A stretch of 64,000 bases of DNA from Nannocystis sp. (GTDB lineage Bacteria > Myxococcota_A > Polyangia > Nannocystales > Nannocystaceae): assembly GCF_016714285.1 (NCBI RefSeq), contig NZ_JADJNN010000010.1:1-64000 (forward strand). Reading direction: 5' to 3'. Of this stretch, positions 11,971 through 20,924 are shown piece by piece. The notes beneath the pieces are model-generated. The model was not told where the DNA came from. It searched no databases and saw only the letters and a list, made by a program, of their open reading frames with translations. Within the stretch, counting starts at the first letter, position 1. Every line of letters begins with the position of its first letter. The position numbers and the translations under genes were made by a program.

Positions 11971-13361
11971 TGGCGCGCGTGCTGGTGGTCGACGACGAGG
12001 CGGGGATCCGCGAGTTTCTCAGCGAGGCGCTGGCCGACGACGACCACGAGGTCGCGGTGGCGGCCTCGGGCGAGGCGGCGTGGGCCCGGCTCGAGCGCGA
12101 GGGCTTCGACCTCGTGCTCACCGACCTCAGCATGCCCGGCATGGACGGCCTCGAGCTGCTGCGACGGGTCCGCGAGGCCCAGCCCGAGGTCGAGGTGGTC
12201 GTGATCACGGCCCACGGCAAGGTCGACTCGGCGGTCGAGGCCATGCGCCTCGGCGCCTTCGATTACCTGCAGAAGCCGATCGGCTCGCTCGCCGAGCTGC
12301 GCCTGCTGGTCCGCCGCGCGGCCGAGCGTCGGGCGCTGCGCAGCTTTCGCGAGGCCCACGTCGGCCGCGACGAGCCCGAGCTCAGCCACGGCGCGGCCGT
12401 CATGCGCCCGGTGATCGACGCGCTGCGCAAGGTCGCGGTCACCGACGCGACGGTGCTGCTGGTCGGCGAGAGCGGCACCGGCAAGGAGGTCGCGGCGCGA
12501 GCGGTGCACCGCTGGAGCCGCCGCGAGGCCGGGCCCTTCGTCGCGGTCAACTGCGCCGCGCTGTCCGAGTCGCTGCTGGAGAGCGAGCTGTTCGGCCACG
12601 AGCGCGGGGCCTTCACCGGCGCGGCGACGCGGCGACGCGGCCGCATCGAGCTGGCGCAGGGGGGTACCTTCTTCCTCGACGAGGTCGGTGAGCTCGCCCC
12701 CGGGCTGCAGGCCAAGCTGCTGCGCGTGCTGCAGGAGCGGAGCTTCGAGCGGGTCGGCGGCGGCCAGACCCTGCGCGCCGAGGTGCGATGGATCGCCGCC
12801 ACCAACCGCGATCTGCCGGCGGAGATCGCCGCGGGCCGCTTCCGCGAGGACCTGTTTCATCGCCTCGCCGTGTTCCCCGTGGTGCTGCCGCCGCTGCGCG
12901 AGCGCCATGAGGATCTCGAGCCGCTGGCGGAGCGCCTGCTGGCCCGGGCCTGCGCCGCGCTCGGGCGCCGACCGCTGCGCATCGACGCCAGCGCGCGGGC
13001 CCTGCTGCACCGGGCCCGCTGGACCGGCAACGTGCGCGAGCTGGCCAACGCGCTCGAGCGGGCGGCGATCCTCGCCGACGGCGACGTGATCACGGCCGCC
13101 GACCTGGCGATCCCCGGCCTCGCGCTCGCGGGCCCGACGCTCGGCGCCGTGCTGTCCGCGGCTTCGGCTCCGGCTCCGACGTCGGGGCTGTCCGCCGAGC
13201 CGCGTCCGCTCGTCGACCTCGAGCGCGACGCGATCGAGGCGGCGCTGCGCTTCCACGCCAACAACCGCACGCGCGCGGCCGAGGCCCTCGGCATCGGCGT
13301 GCGCACGCTCTACGACAAGATCAAGCGCTACGGCCTCGAGGACGAGCCGCCGTCCGCCTGA
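11970..13361 (+). CDS. Sigma-54-dependent NtrC-family response regulator
   Basis: A 463-residue three-domain activator. Receiver domain 1-115 with phosphoacceptor Asp52 (LVLTDLSMPGMDG) and Lys102. AAA+ domain about 135-375 with Walker A GESGTGKE at 166-173, the sigma-54-contacting GAFTGA loop at 213-218, Walker B GGTFFLDEVGEL and arginine-finger region FREDLFHRL. C-terminal Fis-type HTH ending AAEALGIGVRTLYDKIKRYGL. A good ribosome site (AGGAGG, about eight bases upstream) lies inside the end of the kinase gene. It is predicted to activate a -24/-12 promoter; a near-consensus site lies just downstream at 13453-13468, before the YHYH gene. Confidence 0.95.
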   Translation: MARVLVVDDEAGIREFLSEALADDDHEVAVAASGEAAWARLEREGFDLVLTDLSMPGMDGLELLRRVREAQPEVEVVVITAHGKVDSAVEAMRLGAFDYLQKPIGSLAELRLLVRRAAERRALRSFREAHVGRDEPELSHGAAVMRPVIDALRKVAVTDATVLLVGESGTGKEVAARAVHRWSRREAGPFVAVNCAALSESLLESELFGHERGAFTGAATRRRGRIELAQGGTFFLDEVGELAPGLQAKLLRVLQERSFERVGGGQTLRAEVRWIAATNRDLPAEIAAGRFREDLFHRLAVFPVVLPPLRERHEDLEPLAERLLARACAALGRRPLRIDASARALLHRARWTGNVRELANALERAAILADGDVITAADLAIPGLALAGPTLGAVLSAASAPAPTSGLSAEPRPLVDLERDAIEAALRFHANNRTRAAEALGIGVRTLYDKIKRYGLEDEPPSA

Positions 13362-13366
13362 GGTCG

Positions 13367-13399
13367 GCGGGTCTCGCCGGGTCGACCGGCGAAACCCGC
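13367..13399 (+). terminator. Strong hairpin after the NtrC-type regulator
   Basis: Inverted repeat starting six bases after the stop codon: 13367-13380 pairs with 13386-13399 (6 bp, one mismatch, 7 bp) around a 5-nt loop. It separates the two-component operon from the YHYH gene. No U tract. Confidence 0.7.
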
Positions 13400-13452
13400 A
13401 GGGCCGCCCTGGCGCGGGCCGCCAAAGCGATGTCGGCAGGCCACCCGCACGC

Positions 13453-13468
13453 TGGCACGCCGCTCGCA
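13453..13468 (+). promoter_or_regulatory. Possible sigma-54 (-24/-12) promoter
   Basis: TGGCAC, five bases, then TCGCA: one mismatch from the sigma-54 consensus TGGCAC-N5-TTGCA. It lies just after the terminator of the NtrC-type activator gene and just before the YHYH gene. The implied transcript start (about 13479) almost coincides with the annotated ATG at 13480, so the message would be nearly leaderless; that lowers confidence. Confidence 0.4.
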
Positions 13469-13479
13469 GTGCCGGTGGC

Positions 13480-15108
13480 ATGCGCACCTATCGGCTCCTC
13501 CTCATGGCCCTGCTCTGCCACCCCGCCTGCGTCGACGGCGACGCCGGAGATACCGGCGGCAGCACGCTCGCAAGCACCGGCGAGTCCGCGAGCACCGGCG
13601 AGTCCGCGAGCACCGGCGAGACCGCGAGCACCGGCGAGACCCCGACCACCGATGGACCCGGCGACACCGGCGACACCGGCTGGACCCCGGCGAGCTGCTA
13701 CGACGGCTGGGACCAGCTCAAGGACACCTACGCCGACGCCGGCACCCTGCAGGACTGCGCCGAAGTGCCGGGCGGGCTCGCGGTCCAGCGCTCGCTGCTG
13801 GTGCTCGACGGCATCACGATCGACAATGATGGCAAGGCGATGCAGCCCTGCGTCGAGGCCCGCTGCGACGGCGAATATGCGTACATCGCCAGCAACGATC
13901 TGCCCCATTACGATTATGTGCAGACCACCCCGAACGCGCTGGTGGAGGCGTTCGGCGTGTATCGCATCGCCCTGGCGCCGACGCGGCCCGGGGCCGGCGT
14001 GACGGCCGAGCCGACCAGCGTGCAGGACAGCTGCGTCGACGCCTACGCGCAGCACCTCGACGCGCCCAACCAGGCGACCGCCCAGGAGCCCTCGAGCCTG
14101 TGCAACGCGGCGATGGGCGGCGGGCTGGCGTACCTGCGCGAGACCCTCGAGTCCGGCGAGGCCGCGACCTACACCAAGATCCTCTGCCTCGGCGCCACCG
14201 GCGTGACGATCAGCGGCGTCAGCGTCAACGGCCCCAACGAGGCCGGGATCCCCGACCCCTACGGCAACCCGCTGTTCGCGATGCCCGACGTCGCCGGCGA
14301 GCCCTACCTGCCAGACGACCTCGGCCAGGGCGCCGCGCTCGACCTGTGCGGCGGCCACTCGGGCGGCACGATGCACTACCACGGCTTCAACGAGGCCTGC
14401 TTCGCCCAGGCCCCCGACGGCACCCCGGCGAACAGCTACGCCACCGCCTCGCAGGCGTGGGACCTGCCGCAGATGCTCACCGGCGCGTGCGACGAGCCGT
14501 CCGCGATCCTCGGCTGGAGCCTCGATGGTTACCCGATCCAGGGCCCCTGCGTGTGCACGGCCCGCGACGGCGACACCTGCACCGAGGTCAAGCGCGTGCG
14601 CTCGGCGTGGGTCTACGACGGCCTCGCCGGCTGGGGCGATGACCCCAACGAGGCCGCCGACCTCGGCGTCGAGAATCAGGAGTGCGGCGACGACGACACC
14701 TGCTGCCCCGGCGGCAGCGACGGCTGCAACTTCCGCTGCGCCCCGGTGGTCGTCGAGAACGACAGCGCCGACGGCTCGGCCGTCGAGCACCGCTGCGCCC
14801 TGCTCGACTACTCGTGGTGCACCCACCGCTTCGTCGACCGCTCGCTCCACGCCGGCGGCGACTTCGTCTACCTCGACCGCTGCAACGGCTACGAGGGCCC
14901 CGACGGCTACGCCTATCACGCGACCGCGTCGTTCCCGTACGTCAGCGCCTGCTACCGCGGCGTCCCGAACCTCGCGCCCGGCGGCGGCATGATGATGCCC
15001 CCCGATGGCATGGACCCGCCGAAGTGCCAGCCGAACCAGAAGATGTGCTGCGGCGACAACATCTGCGGCGGGCCCGAGACGGCCGCCAACTGCCCGGAGG
15101 ACTGCTGA
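13480..15108 (+). CDS. YHYH-domain secreted lipoprotein-like protein
   Basis: A 542-residue exported protein. After a short signal sequence with an imperfect lipobox (CHPAC, Cys17) comes a Ser/Thr/Gly linker made of four 6-residue repeats (ASTGES/ASTGET, encoded by 18-bp repeats at 13570-13641) and TGDTGDTG. The YHYH domain occupies roughly 95-480: MHYHG at 298-302 and ILGWSLDGYPIQGP near 343-356 are its hallmark, and the His residues suggest metal binding. It is rich in Cys and ends in a CGDNICGGPETAANCPEDC motif, a small Cys module found at the C terminus of many myxobacterial surface proteins. Its TGA overlaps the next gene's ATG. Confidence 0.88.
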   Translation: MRTYRLLLMALLCHPACVDGDAGDTGGSTLASTGESASTGESASTGETASTGETPTTDGPGDTGDTGWTPASCYDGWDQLKDTYADAGTLQDCAEVPGGLAVQRSLLVLDGITIDNDGKAMQPCVEARCDGEYAYIASNDLPHYDYVQTTPNALVEAFGVYRIALAPTRPGAGVTAEPTSVQDSCVDAYAQHLDAPNQATAQEPSSLCNAAMGGGLAYLRETLESGEAATYTKILCLGATGVTISGVSVNGPNEAGIPDPYGNPLFAMPDVAGEPYLPDDLGQGAALDLCGGHSGGTMHYHGFNEACFAQAPDGTPANSYATASQAWDLPQMLTGACDEPSAILGWSLDGYPIQGPCVCTARDGDTCTEVKRVRSAWVYDGLAGWGDDPNEAADLGVENQECGDDDTCCPGGSDGCNFRCAPVVVENDSADGSAVEHRCALLDYSWCTHRFVDRSLHAGGDFVYLDRCNGYEGPDGYAYHATASFPYVSACYRGVPNLAPGGGMMMPPDGMDPPKCQPNQKMCCGDNICGGPETAANCPEDC

Positions 15109-15905
15109 TGTTCGCCGCGCGACTGAGCCTCGCTCTGGCCCTGTTCACCGCGTGCGGCGGCGCTGCCGAGCCGCCGCGTCCGGTCGGTCCGGCCGCGCCG
15201 CTGCAGCTGGCCGAGGGCAGCCTCGTCGCCTATCTGCTCGCGTGGTCGTGGGACGGCGCGCGGCGTGAGGGCGACGCGTACGTCTTCGAGACCGACCGCG
15301 GCTACACGGTCGGCATCACCGACGCCCACATGGCGATCGGCCGCGTCGAGCTGGTGGCCTGCGAGCCCGCCCGACCCTCGCTCGGAGCGCGCGTGTCGAG
15401 CCTGCTGGTGCCCGTCGCCCACGCCGGGCACGCGCGCGTCAGCGACGGCTCGGGCGTCACGAGCCCCGTCGTCGAGTCGCTGCTTGACCCGGAGCCGCGC
15501 CTCTACGGCCGCGGCTTCGCCGGCCCGGACCCCTACTGCGGCGTGCACGTGCTCGCCGTCCCGCTCGCCGCCGAGGCCGACGACGGCTTCGCGCTCGCGC
15601 GTGAGAGCCTGGCGATCACCGGCTATTGGTCGGCGCCGGGCAGCGGCGAACGCCACGCGCTGCGGGCCCACATCAACCTGCAGGACGGCAGCCTGCGCCC
15701 CCTGCTCGGGTGGACCAGCTGGCCCGCGGCGCTGCAGCCCGGCCGCGCCCCGGTCGCCGTCGTGATCACCCGCCGTCCGGTCCGCGCATTCGACGGCCTC
15801 GATCTCGCGAGCATGTCGGAGCCAGACCTCGGCTTCGCCGTGCTCGGCAACCTCATGCAGGGCGCCCAGGTCGAGGTGGCCAGCGCCGCCGGCGACCCCG
15901 GTTGA
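15108..15905 (+). CDS. Lipoprotein of unknown function coupled to the YHYH gene
   Basis: A 265-residue lipoprotein (lipobox FTAC, Cys16). I do not recognise the family with certainty. It is beta-rich and contains conserved-looking His and Cys positions: DAHMAIGRVELVAC, VPVAHAGHAR and GPDPYCGVHVLAVP. The His/Cys spacing and the TGATG overlap with the YHYH gene suggest the two products act together at the outer membrane, perhaps in metal (copper) binding; this is inference from context. A pairing like MbnP with its partner was considered but the diagnostic MbnP motifs are not evident. Confidence 0.7.
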   Translation: MFAARLSLALALFTACGGAAEPPRPVGPAAPLQLAEGSLVAYLLAWSWDGARREGDAYVFETDRGYTVGITDAHMAIGRVELVACEPARPSLGARVSSLLVPVAHAGHARVSDGSGVTSPVVESLLDPEPRLYGRGFAGPDPYCGVHVLAVPLAAEADDGFALARESLAITGYWSAPGSGERHALRAHINLQDGSLRPLLGWTSWPAALQPGRAPVAVVITRRPVRAFDGLDLASMSEPDLGFAVLGNLMQGAQVEVASAAGDPG

Positions 15906-15942
15906 TGCTGCGCGCCGGCCTCATGTGTAATAGAAGGGCGAC

Positions 15943-16374
15943 ATGAGCGAGCCCGTGATCCTCGAGAAGCGCCTCTACACTGCCCACGCCACCGCGACCC
16001 ACGGCCGCGACGGCCGCGTCCTCAGCGACGACGGCACCCTCGACCTCGCCGTCGCCCCGCCGAAGGCGATGGGCGGCAACGGGGCCGGCACCAACCCCGA
16101 GCAATTGTTCGCGGCCGGCTACGCCGCCTGCTTCGGCAGCGCCCTCGCGCTGTGCGCCCGCCGCCAGCGCCTCGACACCGGCCCGGTAGCGATCACCGCC
16201 CACGTCAGCATCGGCCCGGCCGGCGCCGGCTATGGCCTCGCGGTCGAGCTCGTCGCCGACATCCCCGGCCTCCCACGCGAGCAGGGCGAGGCCTTGCTGC
16301 GCGCCGCCCACATGGTGTGCCCCTATTCGAACGCGACCCGCGGCAACATCATCGTCGACCTGACGCTCGCGTAG
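15943..16374 (+). CDS. ohr: Organic hydroperoxide resistance protein (OsmC/Ohr family)
   Basis: A 143-residue Cys-based thiol peroxidase that reduces organic hydroperoxides using lipoylated proteins. Full family length. It carries both catalytic Cys: Cys63 in GYAACFGSAL and Cys126 in MVCPYSNATRGN, the signature that separates Ohr from OsmC. The start MSEPVILEKRLYTAHATATHGRDG is typical (N-terminal YTA-x-ATA-x-GGRDG strand). No OhrR repressor is adjacent; the flanking genes are on the same strand but look independent. Confidence 0.95.
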   Translation: MSEPVILEKRLYTAHATATHGRDGRVLSDDGTLDLAVAPPKAMGGNGAGTNPEQLFAAGYAACFGSALALCARRQRLDTGPVAITAHVSIGPAGAGYGLAVELVADIPGLPREQGEALLRAAHMVCPYSNATRGNIIVDLTLA

Positions 16375-16392
16375 TCGTGCTAAGACCGCCGC

Positions 16393-19284
16393 GTGCTCGC
16401 GCCGCTCCTCGCACTCCTCCTGGTCGCCGCCGACACGCCGCCAACATCTGCCCCTGCGACCGCGTCGGCGGCCACGCTGGACCCGCTGAGCGTGCGCTCG
16501 CGGGTGCTGGCCAACGGCCTCACCGTGATGCTGAGCGTCAACCGCGAGCGGCCCGAGGTGTTCGGCGCGGTGGTCGTGCGCACCGGCGCGAGGAACGACC
16601 CGGCGGACGAGACCGGCATGGCGCACTACCTCGAGCACATGCTGTTTAAAGGCACGACCCGGCTCGGCACCACCGACTGGGCCAAGGAGGCCCCGCTGCA
16701 GGCCCGGCTCGAGGCGCTGTACGAGCGCAAGCGGTCGGCCCCGGCGGCCGAGCAGGCGGCGATCGACCGCGAGATCGCCGCGACCGTCAAGCAGACCTAC
16801 GCCTACGCGGTGCCGAACGAGCTCGATCAATTGCTCGGTGAGCTCGGCGGCAGCGGCATCAATGCTTTTACCACCTACGACGAGACCGTCTATCACAACA
16901 CATTCCCGGCCAGCCAGATCGACGCCTGGCTGGCGCTCTACGCCGAGCGCTTCCGCGACCCCGTGTTTCGCCTGTTCCCCACCGAGCTCGAGGCCGTCTA
17001 CGAGGAGAAGAACCGCGCGATCGACGTCACCGGATATGAGCTGTTCCGCGGCTTCATGCGCGGCGCCTTCCCCGGGCACCCCTACGGCCGCAACGACATC
17101 CTCGGCGAGGTCGAGCACCTGAGGCGCCCGTCCCTGCAGGTGATGAAGGCGTACTTCACCCGCTATTATGTGCCCGGCAACATGGCCCTGGTGCTCGCGG
17201 GGGATATCGACGTCGACCAGGTGATGCCGCGCATCGAGGCCGAGTTCGGCGGCTGGAAGCCGGGCCCGGACCCGGCCCCCACACAATACGAGGTTGCCCC
17301 ATTCGCCGCGGACCAGCGCCTGCGCGCCCGCGCCACCCCGGTCCGCGTCGGCGCGATCGCCTATCGCACCGTGCCCGAGTCGCACCCGGATTATGCCGCG
17401 CTCTTGCTGGCCCGCCGCCTCCTCACCAACGAGCAGCGCTCCGGCTTCATCGACCGCCTCTCCGACGAGGGCAAGCTGCTCTACGCGATGTACGTGCCGG
17501 CCGAGCTGGTCGACACCAACCTCGACGTCGTCGCCTACCTCCCGCGGCTGATCTCCCAGACCTTCCGCGGGGCCGAGCGCCTGGTCAGCGAGCAGTTTCG
17601 CCGCGTCCGCGCCGGCGAGTTCGACGACCGCAGCTTCCTCGCGCTCAAGCAGGGCCTGCTCGCCGCCGAGACGGCGCGCTGGGAGAACAACCGCGAGCGG
17701 GCCCTGGCGATGGCCCACGCCTTCGTCGCCCGCGGCGGCTGGGACGGCCAGCTGCAGTACTTCCAGCGCCTGCGCGCGGTGACCCGCGACGACGTGCAGC
17801 GGGTCGCCGGCGAGTACTTCGGCGAGCGTCGGCTGATCCTCCGCTCGCGCGCCGGCTACCCGAAGAAGACGCGACTGCACAAACCGAGCTATCCCGCCGT
17901 GACCCCGAGCGGCGGCCATTCGCAGTACTTCGCCGAGCAGCGCGCGCGGCCGAGGCCGCCGCCCCGCGTCGAATTCGTCGATCCGGACGCCGCCGTGCAG
18001 ACATTGCAGCTGCGCGAGGGCGTGACCCTCCGCGCCAATCCCAACCCCTTCAACGACCTCTATCACCTCGAGCTGCGCTTCGGCGTCGGCACCGAGCAGC
18101 TGCGCGAGCTCGACCTGCTGGCCCAATACATCGCGCGGATCGGCAGCCAGCGCTTCCCGGGCGAGCAGCTGCGGCGGCGCCTGTTCGAGCTCAGCACCAC
18201 CCTCACTGTCACCGCCGAGCTCGATCGCTTCGTGGTCCGCCTGCAGGGCCCGCAGCAGCACATGGAGGCCGCGCTCGACCTGCTCGCCGACCTGATGTCC
18301 GCGCCGCAGCAGGAGCGCCGCCCCTTGCGGCAGATCCGGCGCGAGACCTGGGCCTTCCGCCGCTATGAGCGCAAGAACCCGCCGAGCGTCGGCATGGCCC
18401 TGCGCGACCACGTGCTCTACGGCGACAAATCTCCGTACCACCAAAAGTACGGCCCCCGCGGCGCCCGCCACACGCGTGCCCGGCCCTTGCTGGCCGCCTG
18501 GGACGAGGTGCAACGATACGCAGTGGAGGTCGGCTACGTCGGGCGCGAGCCGGCGGCTGCGGTCGCCGGGGCGATCGACCGCCGCCTGCGATTCGCCGCG
18601 GCGCCGAAGCCAGCGGTGGCGCACGTGGTCTATCCCCGGCACAGCCCGGCGCAGACGACGATCTACTTCGTGCCGCGCCGCGACGCCGTGCAGACGCAAT
18701 TGTGGTTTGCGGTCGAGGGCGAGCCGGTGCCCGCCGACCAGCAGGCCGCGGCCGACGCATTCGGCGAATATTTCGGCGGCAGCATGGCCGGCCTCGTGTT
18801 CCAGGAGGTGCGTGAGTTCCGGGCCCTGGCCTACGCCGCGAGCGCCCGCTTCGTCCGGGACGAGGCGCCCGAGCAGCGCGGCCACCTGCTCGGCCACGTC
18901 GGCTGCCAGGCGGACAAGACCTTCGACGTCCTCGACGTGATGGTCGGACTGATCTCCCACATGCCCGAGCGCGACGATCGCCTCGAGCTGGTGCGATCCA
19001 CCCTGGTCCGCGGCCAGGAGACCGAGAGTCCGTCGTTTCGCGAATTGCAGGACAAGCTGCGTGACTGGCGATTGCTCGGCTATTCGCAGGACCCGCGGCG
19101 GGCCCTGCTGCCGGCTTACGCCGGGCTGGAATTCGCGGATATCGTCGCGTTCTATCGCCGCCACGTCGCCGGCCGGCCGCTGGCGATCATGATCGTCGGC
19201 GACCCGCGCAAGGCCGACCCGGAGCGCCTGCGCAAATATGGCAAGCTGGTCCACCTGCGCGAGGGGCAGCTCTACAGCCCCTAA
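16393..19284 (+). CDS. Secreted M16 family zinc metallopeptidase
   Basis: A 963-residue exported protease of the insulinase/pitrilysin class. GTG start at 16393 followed by a hydrophobic signal sequence and Ala-rich cleavage region (about residues 1-27). The inverted zinc motif HYLEH is at 78-82, and the third ligand region EAVYEEKNR near 200-208. There is an extra insertion of about 45 residues between them (around 95-140, helical and charged) compared with compact M16 proteins. The C-terminal half (from about 520) is the second, non-catalytic M16 repeat with its own peptidase-like subdomains, so the protein probably forms a full two-lobed chamber. Stand-alone gene. Confidence 0.93.
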   Translation: MLAPLLALLLVAADTPPTSAPATASAATLDPLSVRSRVLANGLTVMLSVNRERPEVFGAVVVRTGARNDPADETGMAHYLEHMLFKGTTRLGTTDWAKEAPLQARLEALYERKRSAPAAEQAAIDREIAATVKQTYAYAVPNELDQLLGELGGSGINAFTTYDETVYHNTFPASQIDAWLALYAERFRDPVFRLFPTELEAVYEEKNRAIDVTGYELFRGFMRGAFPGHPYGRNDILGEVEHLRRPSLQVMKAYFTRYYVPGNMALVLAGDIDVDQVMPRIEAEFGGWKPGPDPAPTQYEVAPFAADQRLRARATPVRVGAIAYRTVPESHPDYAALLLARRLLTNEQRSGFIDRLSDEGKLLYAMYVPAELVDTNLDVVAYLPRLISQTFRGAERLVSEQFRRVRAGEFDDRSFLALKQGLLAAETARWENNRERALAMAHAFVARGGWDGQLQYFQRLRAVTRDDVQRVAGEYFGERRLILRSRAGYPKKTRLHKPSYPAVTPSGGHSQYFAEQRARPRPPPRVEFVDPDAAVQTLQLREGVTLRANPNPFNDLYHLELRFGVGTEQLRELDLLAQYIARIGSQRFPGEQLRRRLFELSTTLTVTAELDRFVVRLQGPQQHMEAALDLLADLMSAPQQERRPLRQIRRETWAFRRYERKNPPSVGMALRDHVLYGDKSPYHQKYGPRGARHTRARPLLAAWDEVQRYAVEVGYVGREPAAAVAGAIDRRLRFAAAPKPAVAHVVYPRHSPAQTTIYFVPRRDAVQTQLWFAVEGEPVPADQQAAADAFGEYFGGSMAGLVFQEVREFRALAYAASARFVRDEAPEQRGHLLGHVGCQADKTFDVLDVMVGLISHMPERDDRLELVRSTLVRGQETESPSFRELQDKLRDWRLLGYSQDPRRALLPAYAGLEFADIVAFYRRHVAGRPLAIMIVGDPRKADPERLRKYGKLVHLREGQLYSP

Positions 19285-19285
19285 A

Positions 19286-19299
19286 GCCGCGAGCGCGGC
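19286..19299. terminator. Small hairpin between convergent genes
   Basis: A 5-bp G+C stem (19286-19290 with 19295-19299, 4-nt loop) directly after the M16 stop and 17 bases from the stop of the convergent lipoprotein gene. It could serve both directions. Short, so support is weak. Confidence 0.35.
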
Positions 19300-19315
19300 G
19301 CGAGAGGCGGGGGCC

Positions 19316-20230
19316 TCACATACACGCGGACGGGACGAAGCCGCCCTGGAATTTGGGCGGGCTGCAGGTCTGGCCCATGGCACAGTCCGCGTCGGTCTTG
19401 CAATCTCCGCACACGCCCACGTCGAGGTTGCCGACCACGTTGAAGACGACGCACTTGCTGGTCACGCACATCACGTCGCCGTCGGTCAGCGGGCACAGGC
19501 CGCCCTTGCCGACGCTGCCAGGCACGGCGCAGTGCTTGACGCCGCTGTACTTGACGACGTCGATCTCGGCCAGGCAGCGCAGGCCGCCGCCGCAGTCGGC
19601 GTCCGTGCGGCATTCGCTGCAGGTGTGCGGCAGCAGTCCGTCGGCGCCGTCGAGCAGGGCCACGCAGAATAGATCGTCCTGGCAGGCGGCCTGGGACTCG
19701 CAGAACGACCCGGCCTCGCCGTAGGTGCATTTGGCCGCGAGGGTCATGGCGTCGACCGTACACGCAGTGCCGATGTCCGCGGCGACGCAATCGAGGTCGG
19801 CGTCGCATTCGGAGCAGATGCCCGGCGGCAAACCGTCGACCGGCAGCGGGATCTTGTAGCAGTTCCCGGTCATGCACTGGGCGGGGTCCGTGCATTCGCT
19901 TCCGTTCGGCAGGCCGTCCGGGTTCGGCACCGTGGGGTCGGTGGGGGCGGTGCTGTCCTCCGCGGCGCCGGAGGTCACGGTCGGGTCGCTGCCCGTGCTC
20001 GCGCCGCCGCCGGTCGGCTCGGGCGAGTCGGTGGCGCCGCCCGTGCCGCCCGTGCCCTCCGTGCCCGCGCTGGTGCCGGGGGTGCTCGCGCCGGTCGGGA
20101 AGGTCAGACCGGCGAAGCTCGAACCGCTGTTGTCGTCGCCGGCGCAGGCCGCAAAGCCCAGCATGCCCAGTACGAGCGCCGCAGCGCTCCGCCCTCGTCC
20201 TGTGCCTCGCCTGGCCTGTGACTCTCGCAT
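19316..20230 (-). CDS. Cys-rich outer-surface lipoprotein
   Basis: A 304-residue lipoprotein of a type common in Nannocystis-like genomes. Lipobox FAAC (Cys29), a Thr/Ser/Gly-rich linker (about 40-105), then five or more small disulfide modules of the form C-x(5)-C-x(4)-NC and CSECDADLDC/CSECRTDADC/CGDCKTDADC, about 20 Cys in all. No catalytic motif is seen; a binding or structural surface role is likely. The ATG at 20230 has CGGAG two bases upstream. It is convergent with the M16 peptidase, and its upstream side faces the poly-G region. Confidence 0.8.
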   Translation of the reverse strand: MRESQARRGTGRGRSAAALVLGMLGFAACAGDDNSGSSFAGLTFPTGASTPGTSAGTEGTGGTGGATDSPEPTGGGASTGSDPTVTSGAAEDSTAPTDPTVPNPDGLPNGSECTDPAQCMTGNCYKIPLPVDGLPPGICSECDADLDCVAADIGTACTVDAMTLAAKCTYGEAGSFCESQAACQDDLFCVALLDGADGLLPHTCSECRTDADCGGGLRCLAEIDVVKYSGVKHCAVPGSVGKGGLCPLTDGDVMCVTSKCVVFNVVGNLDVGVCGDCKTDADCAMGQTCSPPKFQGGFVPSACM

Positions 20231-20924
20231 CGCTCCGGGAGTGTCGCGCGCCCCCGCGCCGGGCGCAACCGCGCCGGCGGGCGTGACGTCACGGGCCTGG
20301 AACGGCGTACGCGGGCGGGAGCACGGCGGACGGGACGGGGCGGGGGGGGGCCGCCGGGGGGGGGGGGGGGGGGCGGGGGTGGAGGGGGGGGGGGGGGGGG
20401 TGGGGGGGGGGGGGGGGGGGGCGGGCGCGGGCCGCAGGCCGACGGGAGCACCAGTCCAGCGGGACGGCAGGCACGGCGGGGTCCATGGGGGGAGGTGACG
20501 CCTGTCCCCGTCGAATCGTCACCGGCGCTCGGGTTCAACGGCCTCACCACCGTCGACAGCCTCACGCTCGAGGGCAACGAGGCGCTGATGTCGGCGGGCC
20601 TCCTGACGCGCCAAGGCCAACGGGCGGCCACGCCGCTCAACGGCACCCGATTCAACCGCTCCCAGGCGACCGTTCAGCGCGCTGGAGGGCGGCATCGGGA
20701 AGATGCGGAACGCAGGGGACCCGGAATGCACGCCTGGTTGACGAATGGATCCCGCCCATCGTGCGCTTGGCGCGGGGGGGGGGGGGGGGGCGGGGGGGGG
20801 GGAGGGGGCGGGAGGCTGGCGACCGCAGCACCACAAGGCACCCGAGGGGGGCGAGGACCGGGCCAGGGCCGGGTCGCGGGAGCTAGCCATTGACACCTCG
20901 ATCGCCCGCTGATAAGGCCTGGAG
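20231..20924. other. Gene-free stretch with two poly-G tracts
   Basis: About 690 bases in which I see no gene. The tract at 20342-20421 is nearly pure G, broken by a few C, T, CC and GA bases; a second runs from 20774 to 20813. Open frames crossing the region are low-complexity (poly-Gly, poly-Pro) and unlike any protein. The tracts could form G-quadruplexes, or could be sequencing or assembly artefacts (two-colour chemistry reads no signal as G). Confidence 0.6.

Noticed and set aside
11319..13487. A 722-residue minus-strand frame opposite the two-component genes
   Set aside because: Shadow of the histidine kinase and NtrC-type genes, which have complete motif sets.
15853..19383. A 1176-residue minus-strand frame opposite the M16 peptidase
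   Set aside because: Mirror of the M16 gene; the M16 motifs on the other strand are convincing.
20495..20893. A plus-strand frame between the poly-G tracts as a broken gene
   Set aside because: Its translation has no recognisable domain and ends in poly-Gly; no frame on either strand looks like protein.
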